Shown here: positions 48,930-57,034 of the stretch, one piece after another
Layout: each line of letters begins with the position of its first letter
How positions within the stretch are numbered: position 1 is the first letter of the stretch
Source of the DNA: Hydrogenophaga flava NBRC 102514
Lineage (GTDB): Bacteria > Pseudomonadota > Gammaproteobacteria > Burkholderiales > Burkholderiaceae_C
Direction of reading: 5' to 3'
NCBI RefSeq assembly: GCF_001571145.1
Contig: NZ_BCTF01000024.1
Span: forward strand, 26,801 to 90,800
Length of the DNA stretch: 64,000 bases
Position numbers and translations under genes: made by a program
The notes under the pieces: generated by a model
What the model saw: only the letters and a program-made list of their open reading frames with translations
Databases searched by the model: none
Told to the model about the DNA's origin: nothing

Positions 48930-49994
48930 ATGATGACCGGTGACGTGATCGAGACCGATGCGGTCATCATCGGCGCCGGTCCTGTGGGCCTGTTCCAGGC
49001 TTTCCAGCTGGGGCTGCTGGAGATCCGGGCCCATATCGTCGACGCGCTCCCGCACCCTGGCGGGCAGCCCGCAGAGCTCTACCCCGACAAACCGATCTAT
49101 GACATTCCTGCGGTGCCCGCCTGCACCGGCCAGGAGCTGACCGATGCGCTGCTGAAGCAGGTTCGCCCCTTCGCGCCCACCTTTCATCTCGGTCAGACGG
49201 TTTCCCGTGTCGAACGACAGCGCGATGGCCGGTTTTTTGTATCGACCTCCCTGCAGACCTCGCTGCTGACCAAAACGGTGTTCATCGCAGCAGGTGTCGG
49301 TGCCTTCGAACCGCGCCGTCTCAAGCTCGAGGGACTTGAGACTTTTGAAGGCTCGCAACTGTTCTTCTTCCCGCGCGCCCCGGAGCAGGAAAGCGGACGC
49401 CGGGTGCTGGTGGTTGGAGACACCGACAGCGCCTTGGAATGGGCGCTCTCTCTGGTGAAGCATGGCGGCGTCGATGTGACGCTGATGCACCGGCGCGATG
49501 TGTTTCAGTCCGGCACGAACTTGCAGACGCAGATGCGCGCGCTCTGTGCACAGGAACGCATGCGGCTGCTGATTGGCCAGGCCACCGCCTGCGAATCGGA
49601 TGGCGAACGTCTGAGCGCTGTGAGCGTCTTGCGCGCCGACGGTGCGGCAGAGCGCCTGGACGTTGACAGCATGTATGTGATGCAGGGACTCTCGCCACGT
49701 CTGGGCGTCACGGCCCAATGGGGACTTGAGTTGGAACGCAAACAGCTGGTAGTCGATACCGCGACGTTCTCCACCAGCGAGCCCGGCATCTTTGCTGTTG
49801 GCGATATCAACACCTACCCGGGAAAGAGGAAGCTCATCGTTTGTGGCTTCCACGAATGCGTGCTCGCTGCCTATGCAGCTGCCTCACGTGTGTTTCCCGG
49901 CAAACCCATCCACCTGGAGTACACGACCTCCAGCTCCCGGCTGCACCGCTTGCTGGAAGTGCACGCCACGCCCATGGACAGAGCAGCACCATAA
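48930..49994 (+). CDS. Ferredoxin-NADP reductase, thioredoxin-reductase-like
   Basis: 354 aa. FAD motif AVIIGAGPVGLFQAFQLGLLEIRAHIVD, HPGGQPAELYPDKPIYDIPAVP, NADPH motif VLVVGDTDSALEWAL and C-terminal GIFAVGDINTYPGKRKLIVCGFHECVLAAY. It lacks the CxxC of thioredoxin reductase, so it is the YumC-type ferredoxin-NADP reductase. Likely supplies FdxA, and perhaps CysI. The start is ATG 48930 or 48933; GGAG abuts it. Confidence 0.93.
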   Translation: MMTGDVIETDAVIIGAGPVGLFQAFQLGLLEIRAHIVDALPHPGGQPAELYPDKPIYDIPAVPACTGQELTDALLKQVRPFAPTFHLGQTVSRVERQRDGRFFVSTSLQTSLLTKTVFIAAGVGAFEPRRLKLEGLETFEGSQLFFFPRAPEQESGRRVLVVGDTDSALEWALSLVKHGGVDVTLMHRRDVFQSGTNLQTQMRALCAQERMRLLIGQATACESDGERLSAVSVLRADGAAERLDVDSMYVMQGLSPRLGVTAQWGLELERKQLVVDTATFSTSEPGIFAVGDINTYPGKRKLIVCGFHECVLAAYAAASRVFPGKPIHLEYTTSSSRLHRLLEVHATPMDRAAP

Positions 49995-50043
49995 TTTTTT
50001 GAAGAAACTGTGGCCGGGCTTCCAAACATCATAAAAATCACAC

Positions 50044-50049
50044 TATAAT
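50044..50049 (+). promoter_or_regulatory. -10 box of the tRNA-Asn promoter
   Basis: TATAAT, an exact -10 hexamer, 10 bases before the tRNA 5' end. The -35 is weak (TTCCAA at about 50020 is the best candidate). Confidence 0.6.
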
Positions 50050-50059
50050 TTGAGGCTGT

Positions 50060-50135
50060 TCCCTGATAGCTCAGTCGGTAGAGCGACGGACTGTTAATCC
50101 GCAGGTCCCTGGTTCGAGTCCAGGTCGGGGAGCCA
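50060..50135 (+). tRNA. tRNA-Asn (anticodon GTT)
   Basis: 76 nt with encoded CCA. The acceptor TCCCTGA pairs with TCGGGGA (one T-G pair); the anticodon loop is CTGTTAATC; the T-loop is TTCGAGT. The core genome stops here and rare genes begin, so its 3' end is a likely island attachment site. A second copy of the 3' end was not seen to the right. Confidence 0.97.
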
Positions 50136-50147
50136 AGTAAATCAAGA

Positions 50148-50177
50148 GTCAGCAGGTTAGCGCCTGCTGACTTTTTT
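50148..50177 (+). terminator. Rho-independent terminator after tRNA-Asn
   Basis: GTCAGCAGG, 6-base loop, CCTGCTGAC, then six T. It ends the tRNA transcript. Confidence 0.93.
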
Positions 50178-50342
50178 GCTTTCAGAGTCCGCCGTGTCCG
50201 ACACGTGTCCGAAATTCTCAGCGGATACATGCATGTGTCCGGATCGCAACAGACCGGTCTTGCCCAGACGGCATCGAAAACGTCCATAGGCTCGGTGACA
50301 GAACTCTATCGGCTAGATTTCTCAGCGAATCCAGCGCGACGT

Positions 50343-50359
50343 GGGTCCCATTTGGACCC
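50343..50359. promoter_or_regulatory. Palindromic site upstream of the AlpA-like gene
   Basis: GGGTCC, 5-base spacer, GGACCC: a perfect 6-bp inverted repeat 35 bases before the alpA-like start. It may be an operator for the AlpA-like protein or another repressor. The 50136-50342 stretch before it holds only the terminator and the repeated octamer GTGTCCGA (50193 and 50204). Confidence 0.35.
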
Positions 50360-50393
50360 TAAAGTAGCCGCATGCCTCCACCGGGAGAACGCC

Positions 50394-50621
50394 GTGCAGC
50401 AGCCATCTAGCCCACCACCAGATATTCACGATCAAGTGCCGACCGTGTTTCTGCGCATGCCATCCGTCATGCAGATGACGGGCTTGGGTCGATCCACGAT
50501 CTACAGGCTCATGGCCCAACAACAGTTCCCCTGCCCGGTTCGCCTCGGTGTGCGTGCCGTGGCCTGGCGCCGCAGCGAACTGGATCTGTGGAGCCAGACA
50601 CGCCCAGCTACAGCGCACTGA
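50394..50621 (+). CDS. alpA: AlpA-family DNA-binding regulator
   Basis: 75-aa helix-turn-helix protein of the AlpA/MerR-excisionase type: FLRMPSVMQMTGLGRSTIYRLMAQQQFPCPVRLGVRAVAWRRSELDLW. AlpA proteins switch on prophage or island integrase genes. The GTG at 50394 has GGGAG 7 bases upstream; a longer frame from about 50205 has no ribosome site. Immediately after the tRNA-Asn gene this is a typical mobile-island position, yet no integrase gene is visible next to it. Confidence 0.8.
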   Translation: MQQPSSPPPDIHDQVPTVFLRMPSVMQMTGLGRSTIYRLMAQQQFPCPVRLGVRAVAWRRSELDLWSQTRPATAH

Positions 50622-51195
50622 TGAGGACAGCTCAGTTGGAATCCATCGGGTTTGCGGCGACCCAAACACCCACCCGCAGATGGCCAACTGCGTCAGGAGA
50701 AGCCGTATCCTGAGTGGCTCCAATGCAGCGACAGCCGCCGGTCGCGCCCGGGATCTGGGGTCACGGTGCCTGGCACGAAGCCGTCATCGGCTCACCCAGC
50801 AGCGCGGCGGAATCAATGACAGGTATCGAGAGGGCTGCAGTCATCGAGTGTGTGGTCGGCCGCCGGTTGCTCCACGAACTCGCGGACGAATGTCAATGGC
50901 TTGAAGTGCCGAACTCACGCTCTCGATCCGCAGCGGTCTTCAACTGCTTGGCGAACCGGTCGTTCGCCTTGAGCTGAGTGGAATAGGAGCCGGACTGCCG
51001 CACAAGAGTCGTTCCTCCGAGATGTACCATGCACGGCAACCACTACTTGGAGTTCGGACCAGCATTGCAGCCACATCGGTCGGCGTCGCAGAAGTAGATC
51101 GACGCACCGAGTGGCGCTGGCGCGAATGCTCAGCATAGTGATGAAGACAAAGCCACGTGGTCATCAGATCGCACTGCGTAGACGAGGAGACGAGC
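50622..51195. other. 574-base region without a supported gene
   Basis: Codon use in all frames looks random and no ORF has a good ribosome site. At about 50727 it contains GCAGCGACAGCCG, which is also found at about 61059 in the spacer before the integron. This may be a remnant of an older insertion. Confidence 0.5.
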
Positions 51196-52692
51196 ATGTT
51201 TCGAGAGATCAGTCTATACACGAATGGCCTTGATGAGGGCCAAAGAGTCCAGCTCGCGCGCGCACTGGATCACTTCCATGACGCCCAGCAAACGCTTCGC
51301 TTGGTCGAGAAAGGACATAAGGATCTTCCGCTGGTGGCCGGCTGCGTTGATGTCGGTGCTGCGTTCCAGAACTTCGAGGGCTGGTCGCCGTCTGTTGTCA
51401 TTACAGGGTCGCCGCTTTCCGACAACTGGTTCACGCACACTGAATCGGGTTGCGGGCTAATGACGCTAGCCGACTGGGAGGTCGCGTTCCTTGCAGAACC
51501 ACAAGGTCTCCCGGTGGCGGCACCCGATGCAAACATTTTGACTTCGATCTCGCTCGTCACACTCATGGTGCTAGGCCAGCTTGGCGATTGGGATGTATTG
51601 CATGAAAAGTCAATAGGATGCCTGTTCGACCTCTGTATCCAAAAACCGGAACGAGCTCTCAAGATGCGCGCTGCATATGTGTGCTCCTCTTGCACCGCGA
51701 AATTAGCGATGAACGGGGTTTCCTCGGTGGAAATTGATGCCATCAATGCAGCGCTTGATCGGGTCCGCCACCTCGTTCTGGGGAGACGCCCTCAGACCAC
51801 GCTGCCTGCAGTGCTGGATGACGAAAAATTTCTAAACGATGCACGTTTACCCGAGGGCATGCGGATCCCGCCACAGCTCTTGGAGGCGTGCCGTACTCGC
51901 TCCCTTTCCGTTCTCGTCGGATCAGGTCTATCCCTACAGAGCGACGTTCGAGTGAAATACGAAGCGCCGCTGCAATGGAGCAAGCTGCCTTTTTGGAGTG
52001 AGGTTCCTTCGCGAATGGCTGAAAGCCTAAATCGCTATCGAGGTAAAACAGAAAATCCTCGCATCACCGACTCCCTCGACGAATTCCTTGCAGACCTTGA
52101 CTTTTTTCGCGAGTCGCTTGGCGATGCTCTGTATTACCCGCGCGCGATTCTTGACATTTTTACGCCCCATATAGTCAATGCCGGACTTGCCAATCGCCTG
52201 TTGTTCCGGTTACCACTCAGGTCATTGTTGACCACAAACTACGACTTCGTATTGCAGTGCGCCGCACCACCCGGGACACCCGTGTACACGTGGCAGGAAG
52301 CTCGACCGGCTCGGGAGTTCTTGGTGGGAGGAGTTGGGCGTAGATCCGTCGTCAAAATACATGGCTGCGCGTCCCGGTCCAACACGGTCGTACTCACACG
52401 CGTCGAATATGAACGGTTGGCACAACAACAGGAGTACCTTTCATTGGTGCGGTCTGTGTTTGAGCACCACACAGTTTTGTTCGTCGGCTTTGGGCTAAAC
52501 GATCCACGTGACCTCGATCATGTTCTTCGACAGGCTCGTTTGGCAGGGGCCGCCGAAGGTGAGAAATTCGCACTGTTGCCGGAGCAACGGTGTTCCGAAG
52601 TGCGTGACAAGTTTCCCCAAATACAAGTCATTCCGTATAGCGAACACGACCAAATATCTAAGATACTCGCGACGCTAGTCGCTGCTTCATAG
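51196..52692 (+). CDS. SIR2-domain protein, probable anti-phage defence effector
   Basis: 498 aa. The C-terminal SIR2-like NAD-binding domain runs from about residue 235: SLSVLVGSGLSL (glycine loop), LLTTNYDFVLQ (TTNYD, about 344), VVKIHGCASR (about 386), VLFVGFGLNDPRDLDHVLR (about 427-445). Such domains in defence proteins cleave NAD to stop phage growth. The N-terminal 230 residues are unknown; CLFDLCIQKPERALKMRAAYVCSSC (about 141-166) has a CxxC and could be a metal-binding sensor. ATG 51196 has GAGGAG 6 bases upstream. It stands alone, so it may be a single-gene system. Confidence 0.8.
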   Translation: MFREISLYTNGLDEGQRVQLARALDHFHDAQQTLRLVEKGHKDLPLVAGCVDVGAAFQNFEGWSPSVVITGSPLSDNWFTHTESGCGLMTLADWEVAFLAEPQGLPVAAPDANILTSISLVTLMVLGQLGDWDVLHEKSIGCLFDLCIQKPERALKMRAAYVCSSCTAKLAMNGVSSVEIDAINAALDRVRHLVLGRRPQTTLPAVLDDEKFLNDARLPEGMRIPPQLLEACRTRSLSVLVGSGLSLQSDVRVKYEAPLQWSKLPFWSEVPSRMAESLNRYRGKTENPRITDSLDEFLADLDFFRESLGDALYYPRAILDIFTPHIVNAGLANRLLFRLPLRSLLTTNYDFVLQCAAPPGTPVYTWQEARPAREFLVGGVGRRSVVKIHGCASRSNTVVLTRVEYERLAQQQEYLSLVRSVFEHHTVLFVGFGLNDPRDLDHVLRQARLAGAAEGEKFALLPEQRCSEVRDKFPQIQVIPYSEHDQISKILATLVAAS

Positions 52693-52765
52693 CACTTGCC
52701 GCGGGACCGCTGTGTGGAATGCAGATGAATGACTGGAGTTCAAAAATAAATGCGCTGAGGCCTGT

Positions 52766-53290
52766 ATGAAGATCTTGATCTACAAGCGCACCCACAAGAA
52801 TGATCCAGACCGATTCGGCCGCTTTGGCATCGAAGGTTGTATGGGTCGCGTCCGCGCTTTCTCGTTTGATGCGGTGATCGGAGTGGGGGGCATTAGCGGC
52901 TGGCCACAGGCCGAAGGCATTGCCAATAAGGTGAACTGGGTCGGCCGTTATCCGCGCAAGCGGCCGAATCCGATTGACAACCGGGGGCCACTTGTCACGT
53001 TCAGACGCGGCGACTTCCGGGTGATGGAGGATCGCGGACCATTGCTCGCGACCATATCCGGACTGCTTGCGGCAGCTGTTTATGGCAGCCGCAGCCGATT
53101 CCTCTTCAGCTCGGTGCGGGGCAAGTTGGCCGTGGAGGCGCAGCGCGTCATCACAGAGCTACTCGACACGGATCGGTACCCTGATGCGCCCATCGGCAGT
53201 GCGTGCACCCCCAGCGATGGTGGTCCCCGAAGGTGCCTCCCAAAAATCGCGTTGGCTAAACCAATCTGTCGGTCGCTTCGAAGCTGCTAG
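52766..53290 (+). CDS. Hypothetical protein with a conserved-looking N-terminal domain
   Basis: 174 aa; family not recognised. Residues 1-60 have a strongly patterned fold: MKILIYKRTHKNDPDRFGRFGI ... CMGRVRAFSFDAVIGVGGISGW, where the Gly-rich and Asp/Cys positions look conserved. Residues after about 140 (SDGGPRRCLPKIALAKPICRSLRSC) look random, so the true C-terminus may have been lost by frameshift. It starts 73 bases after the SIR2 gene in the same direction and may be its partner. Confidence 0.6.
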   Translation: MKILIYKRTHKNDPDRFGRFGIEGCMGRVRAFSFDAVIGVGGISGWPQAEGIANKVNWVGRYPRKRPNPIDNRGPLVTFRRGDFRVMEDRGPLLATISGLLAAAVYGSRSRFLFSSVRGKLAVEAQRVITELLDTDRYPDAPIGSACTPSDGGPRRCLPKIALAKPICRSLRSC

Positions 53291-53684
53291 TTAGGTTGCC
53301 TGCGGGCACTTTCACCGAAGCACGAGCGCGCGGTGAGCGCACCGGTCTCGGATGTCGGCTTTGGGCGGCAGATTCGCATGTTCGATGCAACAAACTAGCA
53401 GCCACCGAAAGTAGACGTCGTGCCGTCCCGGACTTCACTAACTTCAAACTGGTACGGGTAGTGGGGGGCAGGTCAGTCGATCACTGAATGACCGCTGGTG
53501 ACGATCTCTACTGTTCGTCTCTACCGTTCCCGAGTGACTCAGTTCAGCCTGGAGCGACCTTCGCAGTTCGGAGTGCGGCTTCGCAGCGAATCCTGACGCG
53601 GGTGCTGCAAGGCTTACACAGGCAGGCCAAAGCAGCTTTTGAAGGCGGCCGGTCCAAGACTCAGATTTTCGTCTGCTCCAGGAT
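53291..53684. other. 394-base region without a supported gene
   Basis: No ORF with a credible start. It contains GAGCGACCTTCG and AGTTCGG at about 53550, with a diverged copy (AAGCGACCTTCG ... AAGTTCGG) at about 61026 in the spacer before the integron. Confidence 0.5.
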
Positions 53685-54911
53685 TCAGACCGCCTCGGTC
53701 TCGAACTTCGCCACGACCTGCAGGTCGTGGACGTAGGCTACTTGGCCGACTATTTCGTGCTGCAGCATTCTCTCCTCTTTGACAGCCATCTTTTCGGGGT
53801 AGTCGACAAACCGGTCGTTGCTAAGCACGAAAGTATGTGGGTCGTCACCGGCTGTTGCCAGCACGGTTTCATCTGCCTTGCGCCTCGAAGCAACAATGTG
53901 AACTTGCTCAGCATCAGGAAACTTGGCCTCAATTTCTTCGCTCCTCAACCCCAGCATACGGCGGATGCCGGCGTCGAATATGAGCGTGACTTTGTGCTTC
54001 CTGGAAAGAATGGGTACCAGGGCTTCAAGTGCTGCGAGCCTGATGAATCGTCTGCCCTCGTAGCACAGGTTGTTGGCGTCGATGACGACGTGCCGTATGT
54101 CCAAGCTGGCGAATCGGATGAGGCTGTCGACGCGGGCCTGAAGCTTTTCGACCTTGTCGTCGACGCGGCGTAGCGCCGACCGGATTTGCCCCAGAACTGC
54201 CCCCGGTTTTCTATCGCCTAGCTCGTTTTGGCATCTCGTGTGGATCTTGGCTCTCTCATATCCATTAGGAGCGTTTCTGAGTTCTGATTCGAAGGCCTCG
54301 GCGCTCGCAATCTGCCTATTTAGACGGCCCCGTTCCTCTTCCAACTTGCGCAAACTTGCCAACGGTTCCTCCAGTAGGAGGTCTAGATCATCCCTGTGTT
54401 GGCGCAGTTTCTCCATCTGAGGCTTGAATCGGTTAAGGCTCTCCCGCAGCGCCACAACGGCTGACTGCGCGAGTAACGGGTCAAACATGCGTGCCGTTGT
54501 GATTAGACCTTGCATCTCACGGCAAAGCCCTTCCGCCTTCGAGATATCGATCTCTATGCCGGAGACCTTCGACAGTTGAATTGACAGTCTCTTTTGCGCA
54601 TCTTCGAGTTGCCTCTTTGCGATGGCTCGCTCAGATGAGAACCAATAGCGCGGATCAAAGCCCATACTGGCCTGTGGTTCCAAATTCTTGACCGATGACG
54701 TCATCACAGGCAAAACTTGCTGCTCTCTTTCGAGCCCGGCCTGTGCGTCCGCCCTCATGCGTTCAGTGCGTCTAAGGTCGTTGTTGGCTTGATCAAGGTT
54801 GAATCCTTGGAACCATTCAAGTTTCGTTTCCCACTCCTGGAGAAGGTTGCTTTCTTTGTTGCTCTCGCGCCGTAGTTCTTTGAGCTTCTCGGTGAAAGGG
54901 TTGGTGGTCAA
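53685..54911 (-). CDS. Coiled-coil protein with C-terminal NYN/PIN-like ribonuclease domain
   Basis: 408 aa. Residues 1 to about 265 are almost wholly alpha-helical coiled coil (KLKELRRESNKESNLLQEWETKLEWFQ, RQLEDAQKRLSIQLSKV). Residues 274-395 are a NYN domain close to the Zc3h12a/Regnase type: VIDANN (Asp278), LIFDAG (Asp313), RRKADETVL (Asp347), VLSNDRFVDY (Asp366, Asp370). These Asp residues bind metal for RNA cleavage. It lacks a membrane segment. TTG 54911 has GGGAG 6 bases upstream. It is the last gene of a leftward group. Confidence 0.72.
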   Translation of the reverse strand: MTTNPFTEKLKELRRESNKESNLLQEWETKLEWFQGFNLDQANNDLRRTERMRADAQAGLEREQQVLPVMTSSVKNLEPQASMGFDPRYWFSSERAIAKRQLEDAQKRLSIQLSKVSGIEIDISKAEGLCREMQGLITTARMFDPLLAQSAVVALRESLNRFKPQMEKLRQHRDDLDLLLEEPLASLRKLEEERGRLNRQIASAEAFESELRNAPNGYERAKIHTRCQNELGDRKPGAVLGQIRSALRRVDDKVEKLQARVDSLIRFASLDIRHVVIDANNLCYEGRRFIRLAALEALVPILSRKHKVTLIFDAGIRRMLGLRSEEIEAKFPDAEQVHIVASRRKADETVLATAGDDPHTFVLSNDRFVDYPEKMAVKEERMLQHEIVGQVAYVHDLQVVAKFETEAV

Positions 54912-54960
54912 TCTATACTCCCTTCTTGGATCCAGTATTGTTTGCGGGCTATGCGAAGAG

Positions 54961-55104
54961 TCACGGGCTAGTCGCCTGTTCAGCAGTTGCTGTGCGAATT
55001 AGGTTGCGGCGGATTCGCCATTGATGGCTAAACACGACGCCTATGCCAAAGGCGATGGCGTAGGAAGCAGCAATGCGCAGTGGGGTTGAGACGATGATGA
55101 ACAC
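54961..55104 (-). CDS. Small membrane peptide
   Basis: 47 aa, GTG start with AAGGAG 6 bases upstream. One hydrophobic stretch (FIIVSTPLRIAASYAIAFGIGVVF), then a basic tail (WRIRRNLIRT). It lies between the YaaW-like gene (52 bases before) and the nuclease gene (49 bases after). Role unknown; it could anchor the neighbouring proteins. A longer start at 55152 has no ribosome site. Confidence 0.5.
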   Translation of the reverse strand: MFIIVSTPLRIAASYAIAFGIGVVFSHQWRIRRNLIRTATAEQATSP

Positions 55105-55156
55105 GGGCAACTCCTTTGAATTTCGGTGGAGGTCGATGAAAATCCGTTGCATCGGC

Positions 55157-55975
55157 TTATGTGAGAAGCAGTGCGAGCGGACTCCCGCATTCGCCGCAGA
55201 ACTTTTTGCCAGCTTCTGCTGGTGTTCCGCAGGTTGGGCAACTGCGATAGGCTGACTTCTGCCTCATGTACGCGATTTGAATCACGCAGGGTACTGTGAC
55301 GCGGTAGGCAGGGCTGCTAAGGTCGAAGGCGGTCCAGATCGCGGTGATGGCCCAGCCTATCGGGCCAGTGAAAACGCTGATGCCGCGCATCATCCCCGCC
55401 GTGGCGCCGAATGCCAGTCCGCGTCCGAGAATGGCCTTTGCCACGGCGTTAGCCACTACCGCCGCGAGCTTGAAGGCTCCAAAGCCGGATGCCTTGATCG
55501 CTGCTTGGAGTGCTGCCATCACGGCCGGCCCGGCACCCGGCTTGTAGATGCAGCCGAATTCGGCGAACAGATCGGCTTTCTCCTGATCGCTCATCTTGGC
55601 AACGGACTGCGTCAGCACTGCTTCGAGGATGGCGATCTCGATCTGTGCGCAGTCGTTCTTGGGCTTGAAGTCGGCCTTCACGTGGCTGGCCACGTCACAG
55701 AGGATTTCCCTGTAGGACACACCGGAACCGGCCCGCATCAGATTGAAGAGGGAGTTGCCACCGAAGCGCTGCAGTTCCTCAGCAATCAGGGCACGGGTCG
55801 CCTCACTGATCTGCCCGGTGGATTTCGCCTCCGTCAGTCTCTTGCAGGTGTCGGACGACAGCGAGATACGGCCATCACCTTTGTCAGTGATGTGATCAAT
55901 CAGAACGGCGAGGTCGTCAACATCGGCTGTGCCCAGCAGCTTGGCGAGATTCGGGTCGGAAATGAGAGAGGTCAT
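55157..55975 (-). CDS. YaaW-family protein with C-terminal zinc ribbon
   Basis: 272 aa. Residues 1 to about 235 match the YaaW/UPF0174 family: DDLAVLIDHITDKGDGRISLSSDTCKRL, AEELQRFGGNSLFNLMRAGSGVSYREILCDVASH, a Gly-rich membrane-like stretch ILGRGLAFGATAGMMRG and GPIGWAITAIWTAFDLSSPAYRVTVPCVIQIAYMR. The last 30 residues add a zinc ribbon, SCPTC ... FCGECGSPLALL (CxxC twice). YaaW function is unknown; the ribbon fusion is unusual. It starts 11 bases after the HTH gene. Confidence 0.82.
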   Translation of the reverse strand: MTSLISDPNLAKLLGTADVDDLAVLIDHITDKGDGRISLSSDTCKRLTEAKSTGQISEATRALIAEELQRFGGNSLFNLMRAGSGVSYREILCDVASHVKADFKPKNDCAQIEIAILEAVLTQSVAKMSDQEKADLFAEFGCIYKPGAGPAVMAALQAAIKASGFGAFKLAAVVANAVAKAILGRGLAFGATAGMMRGISVFTGPIGWAITAIWTAFDLSSPAYRVTVPCVIQIAYMRQKSAYRSCPTCGTPAEAGKKFCGECGSPLALLLT

Positions 55976-55986
55976 GGTCAGGATCC

Positions 55987-56625
55987 TTATTGGCCTTGGA
56001 GACTGTTGTCGGGTACCGGGTTGTACGGGGTCATTTCGTTGGCCAGGGCAGCGGCCAGAGCGGTCATGTCGACGAAAGATTTGCGGTCGCCACGCGCTGC
56101 GGGTTGAGCCAGGGCCGCCATTACCAAACTGCACCGGCGCCTCCACTCGTTGCGCGCATCAAGACGCGCGATTTCCTGTGGGGCGTAGGCCGCACCAAGC
56201 GGTGGTCGCTCCGGATGGACCTTGCATCGTTTCAACACCGCCTCCGCCAGTGCCGGGCTACCGAGCGCGTCCGTAACCAGACCGTGCGCGGCAGCCTGGT
56301 GATCGGTGAAGGCGCCGATTGCCTTGGTCAGGACACGCCAGTCCTCCGGCGTCATCAGCAGAAAGGCCAACGGGACGCCAATTGCCTGCGCCAGCTTGTG
56401 AAGGGTTTTGAGGTCTGGGTTCCGCTGGCCGGGATCGGTCGCGTCCAGTAGCGGTCTGAGCGTGGTGCGCGACATCCCAGTGCGGCGCATGACATCGATC
56501 TGACGCAGTTTGTTGGGCTTGCCAGCACGATCAGGTCCAGCGACGCGTAGCACTGCGGTAATGCTCAGCGCAAGTTGCTGTTTCGGCGTGCGCGTACGGG
56601 AGTCTGGCGTCAAGGTGTCGTGCAT
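55987..56625 (-). CDS. XRE-family helix-turn-helix regulator
   Basis: 212 aa. A Cro/CI-type HTH (about 45-105): LRQIDVMRRTGMSRTTLRPLLDATDPGQRNPDLKTLHKLAQAIGVPLAFLLMTPEDW, then a helical C-terminal domain. It is the first gene of the leftward group and faces a long divergent promoter region with large inverted repeats, so it probably controls that region. ATG 56625 is used; a longer frame to 56670 has no support. Confidence 0.82.
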   Translation of the reverse strand: MHDTLTPDSRTRTPKQQLALSITAVLRVAGPDRAGKPNKLRQIDVMRRTGMSRTTLRPLLDATDPGQRNPDLKTLHKLAQAIGVPLAFLLMTPEDWRVLTKAIGAFTDHQAAAHGLVTDALGSPALAEAVLKRCKVHPERPPLGAAYAPQEIARLDARNEWRRRCSLVMAALAQPAARGDRKSFVDMTALAAALANEMTPYNPVPDNSLQGQ

Positions 56626-57034
56626 GAGCTGGCTCAGTTTTTTAATGCGATGGCAGAAGCTTAGTAGCAAGCTTCAAACATTCACGAAAAAACATATCGT
56701 TGTCGATCACTTTGTTGATGCAAAGCATCGACAACGATATGTTTTTTATGGAAGGGAGAGCAACGAGACAGCCGGAAAGGTCCATGCGGCCGCCGCCGAA
56801 TTTGCCTCTGATGGGCCGACAACAACCAGATCCAGCAATCAACCCAAGTCTGTTCGCGAGTGTGGTGTTTCAGCAGTTGACTTGGCCGCCCCACTGCAAC
56901 GTCCAAACCAACTTGCAGCGCCGTACTGACCAAGTGATCTCCACGCGACAGTTTCTACAGAGAGCTATATCCTGCAGGGTCAGCATTGCATCCACAACAC
57001 ACCACTCACACCGAAACGCAAAGGGAACCCAGAC
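56626..57034. promoter_or_regulatory. Divergent regulatory region with two inverted repeats
   Basis: 409 bases between the HTH gene and the radical SAM gene, holding GAAGCTT/AAGCTTC (56656-56675) and the larger repeat at 56687-56747. The rest shows no gene. Confidence 0.6.
56687..56747. repeat. Perfect 21-bp inverted repeat with inner stem
   Basis: The left arm (56687-56707) and right arm (56727-56747) are exact reverse complements; each carries ATATCGTTGTCGAT or its complement and ends in six A or T. The 19-base spacer contains CTTTG/CAAAG, so an inner stem forms too. A and T runs on both ends would also allow a bidirectional terminator, but it lies in front of both genes, so binding sites for the HTH regulator or a small RNA fit better. 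Confidence 0.65.

Noticed and set aside
50714..50977. 87-aa rightward frame between alpA and the SIR2 gene
   Set aside because: No ribosome site, random composition.
55041..55241. 66-aa minus-strand frame near the membrane peptide
   Set aside because: Overlaps the YaaW-like gene end in another frame and has a Ser/Cys/Arg-rich random composition.
55277..56107. 276-aa rightward frame opposite the YaaW-like gene
   Set aside because: Antisense shadow; the minus strand has the clear family match.
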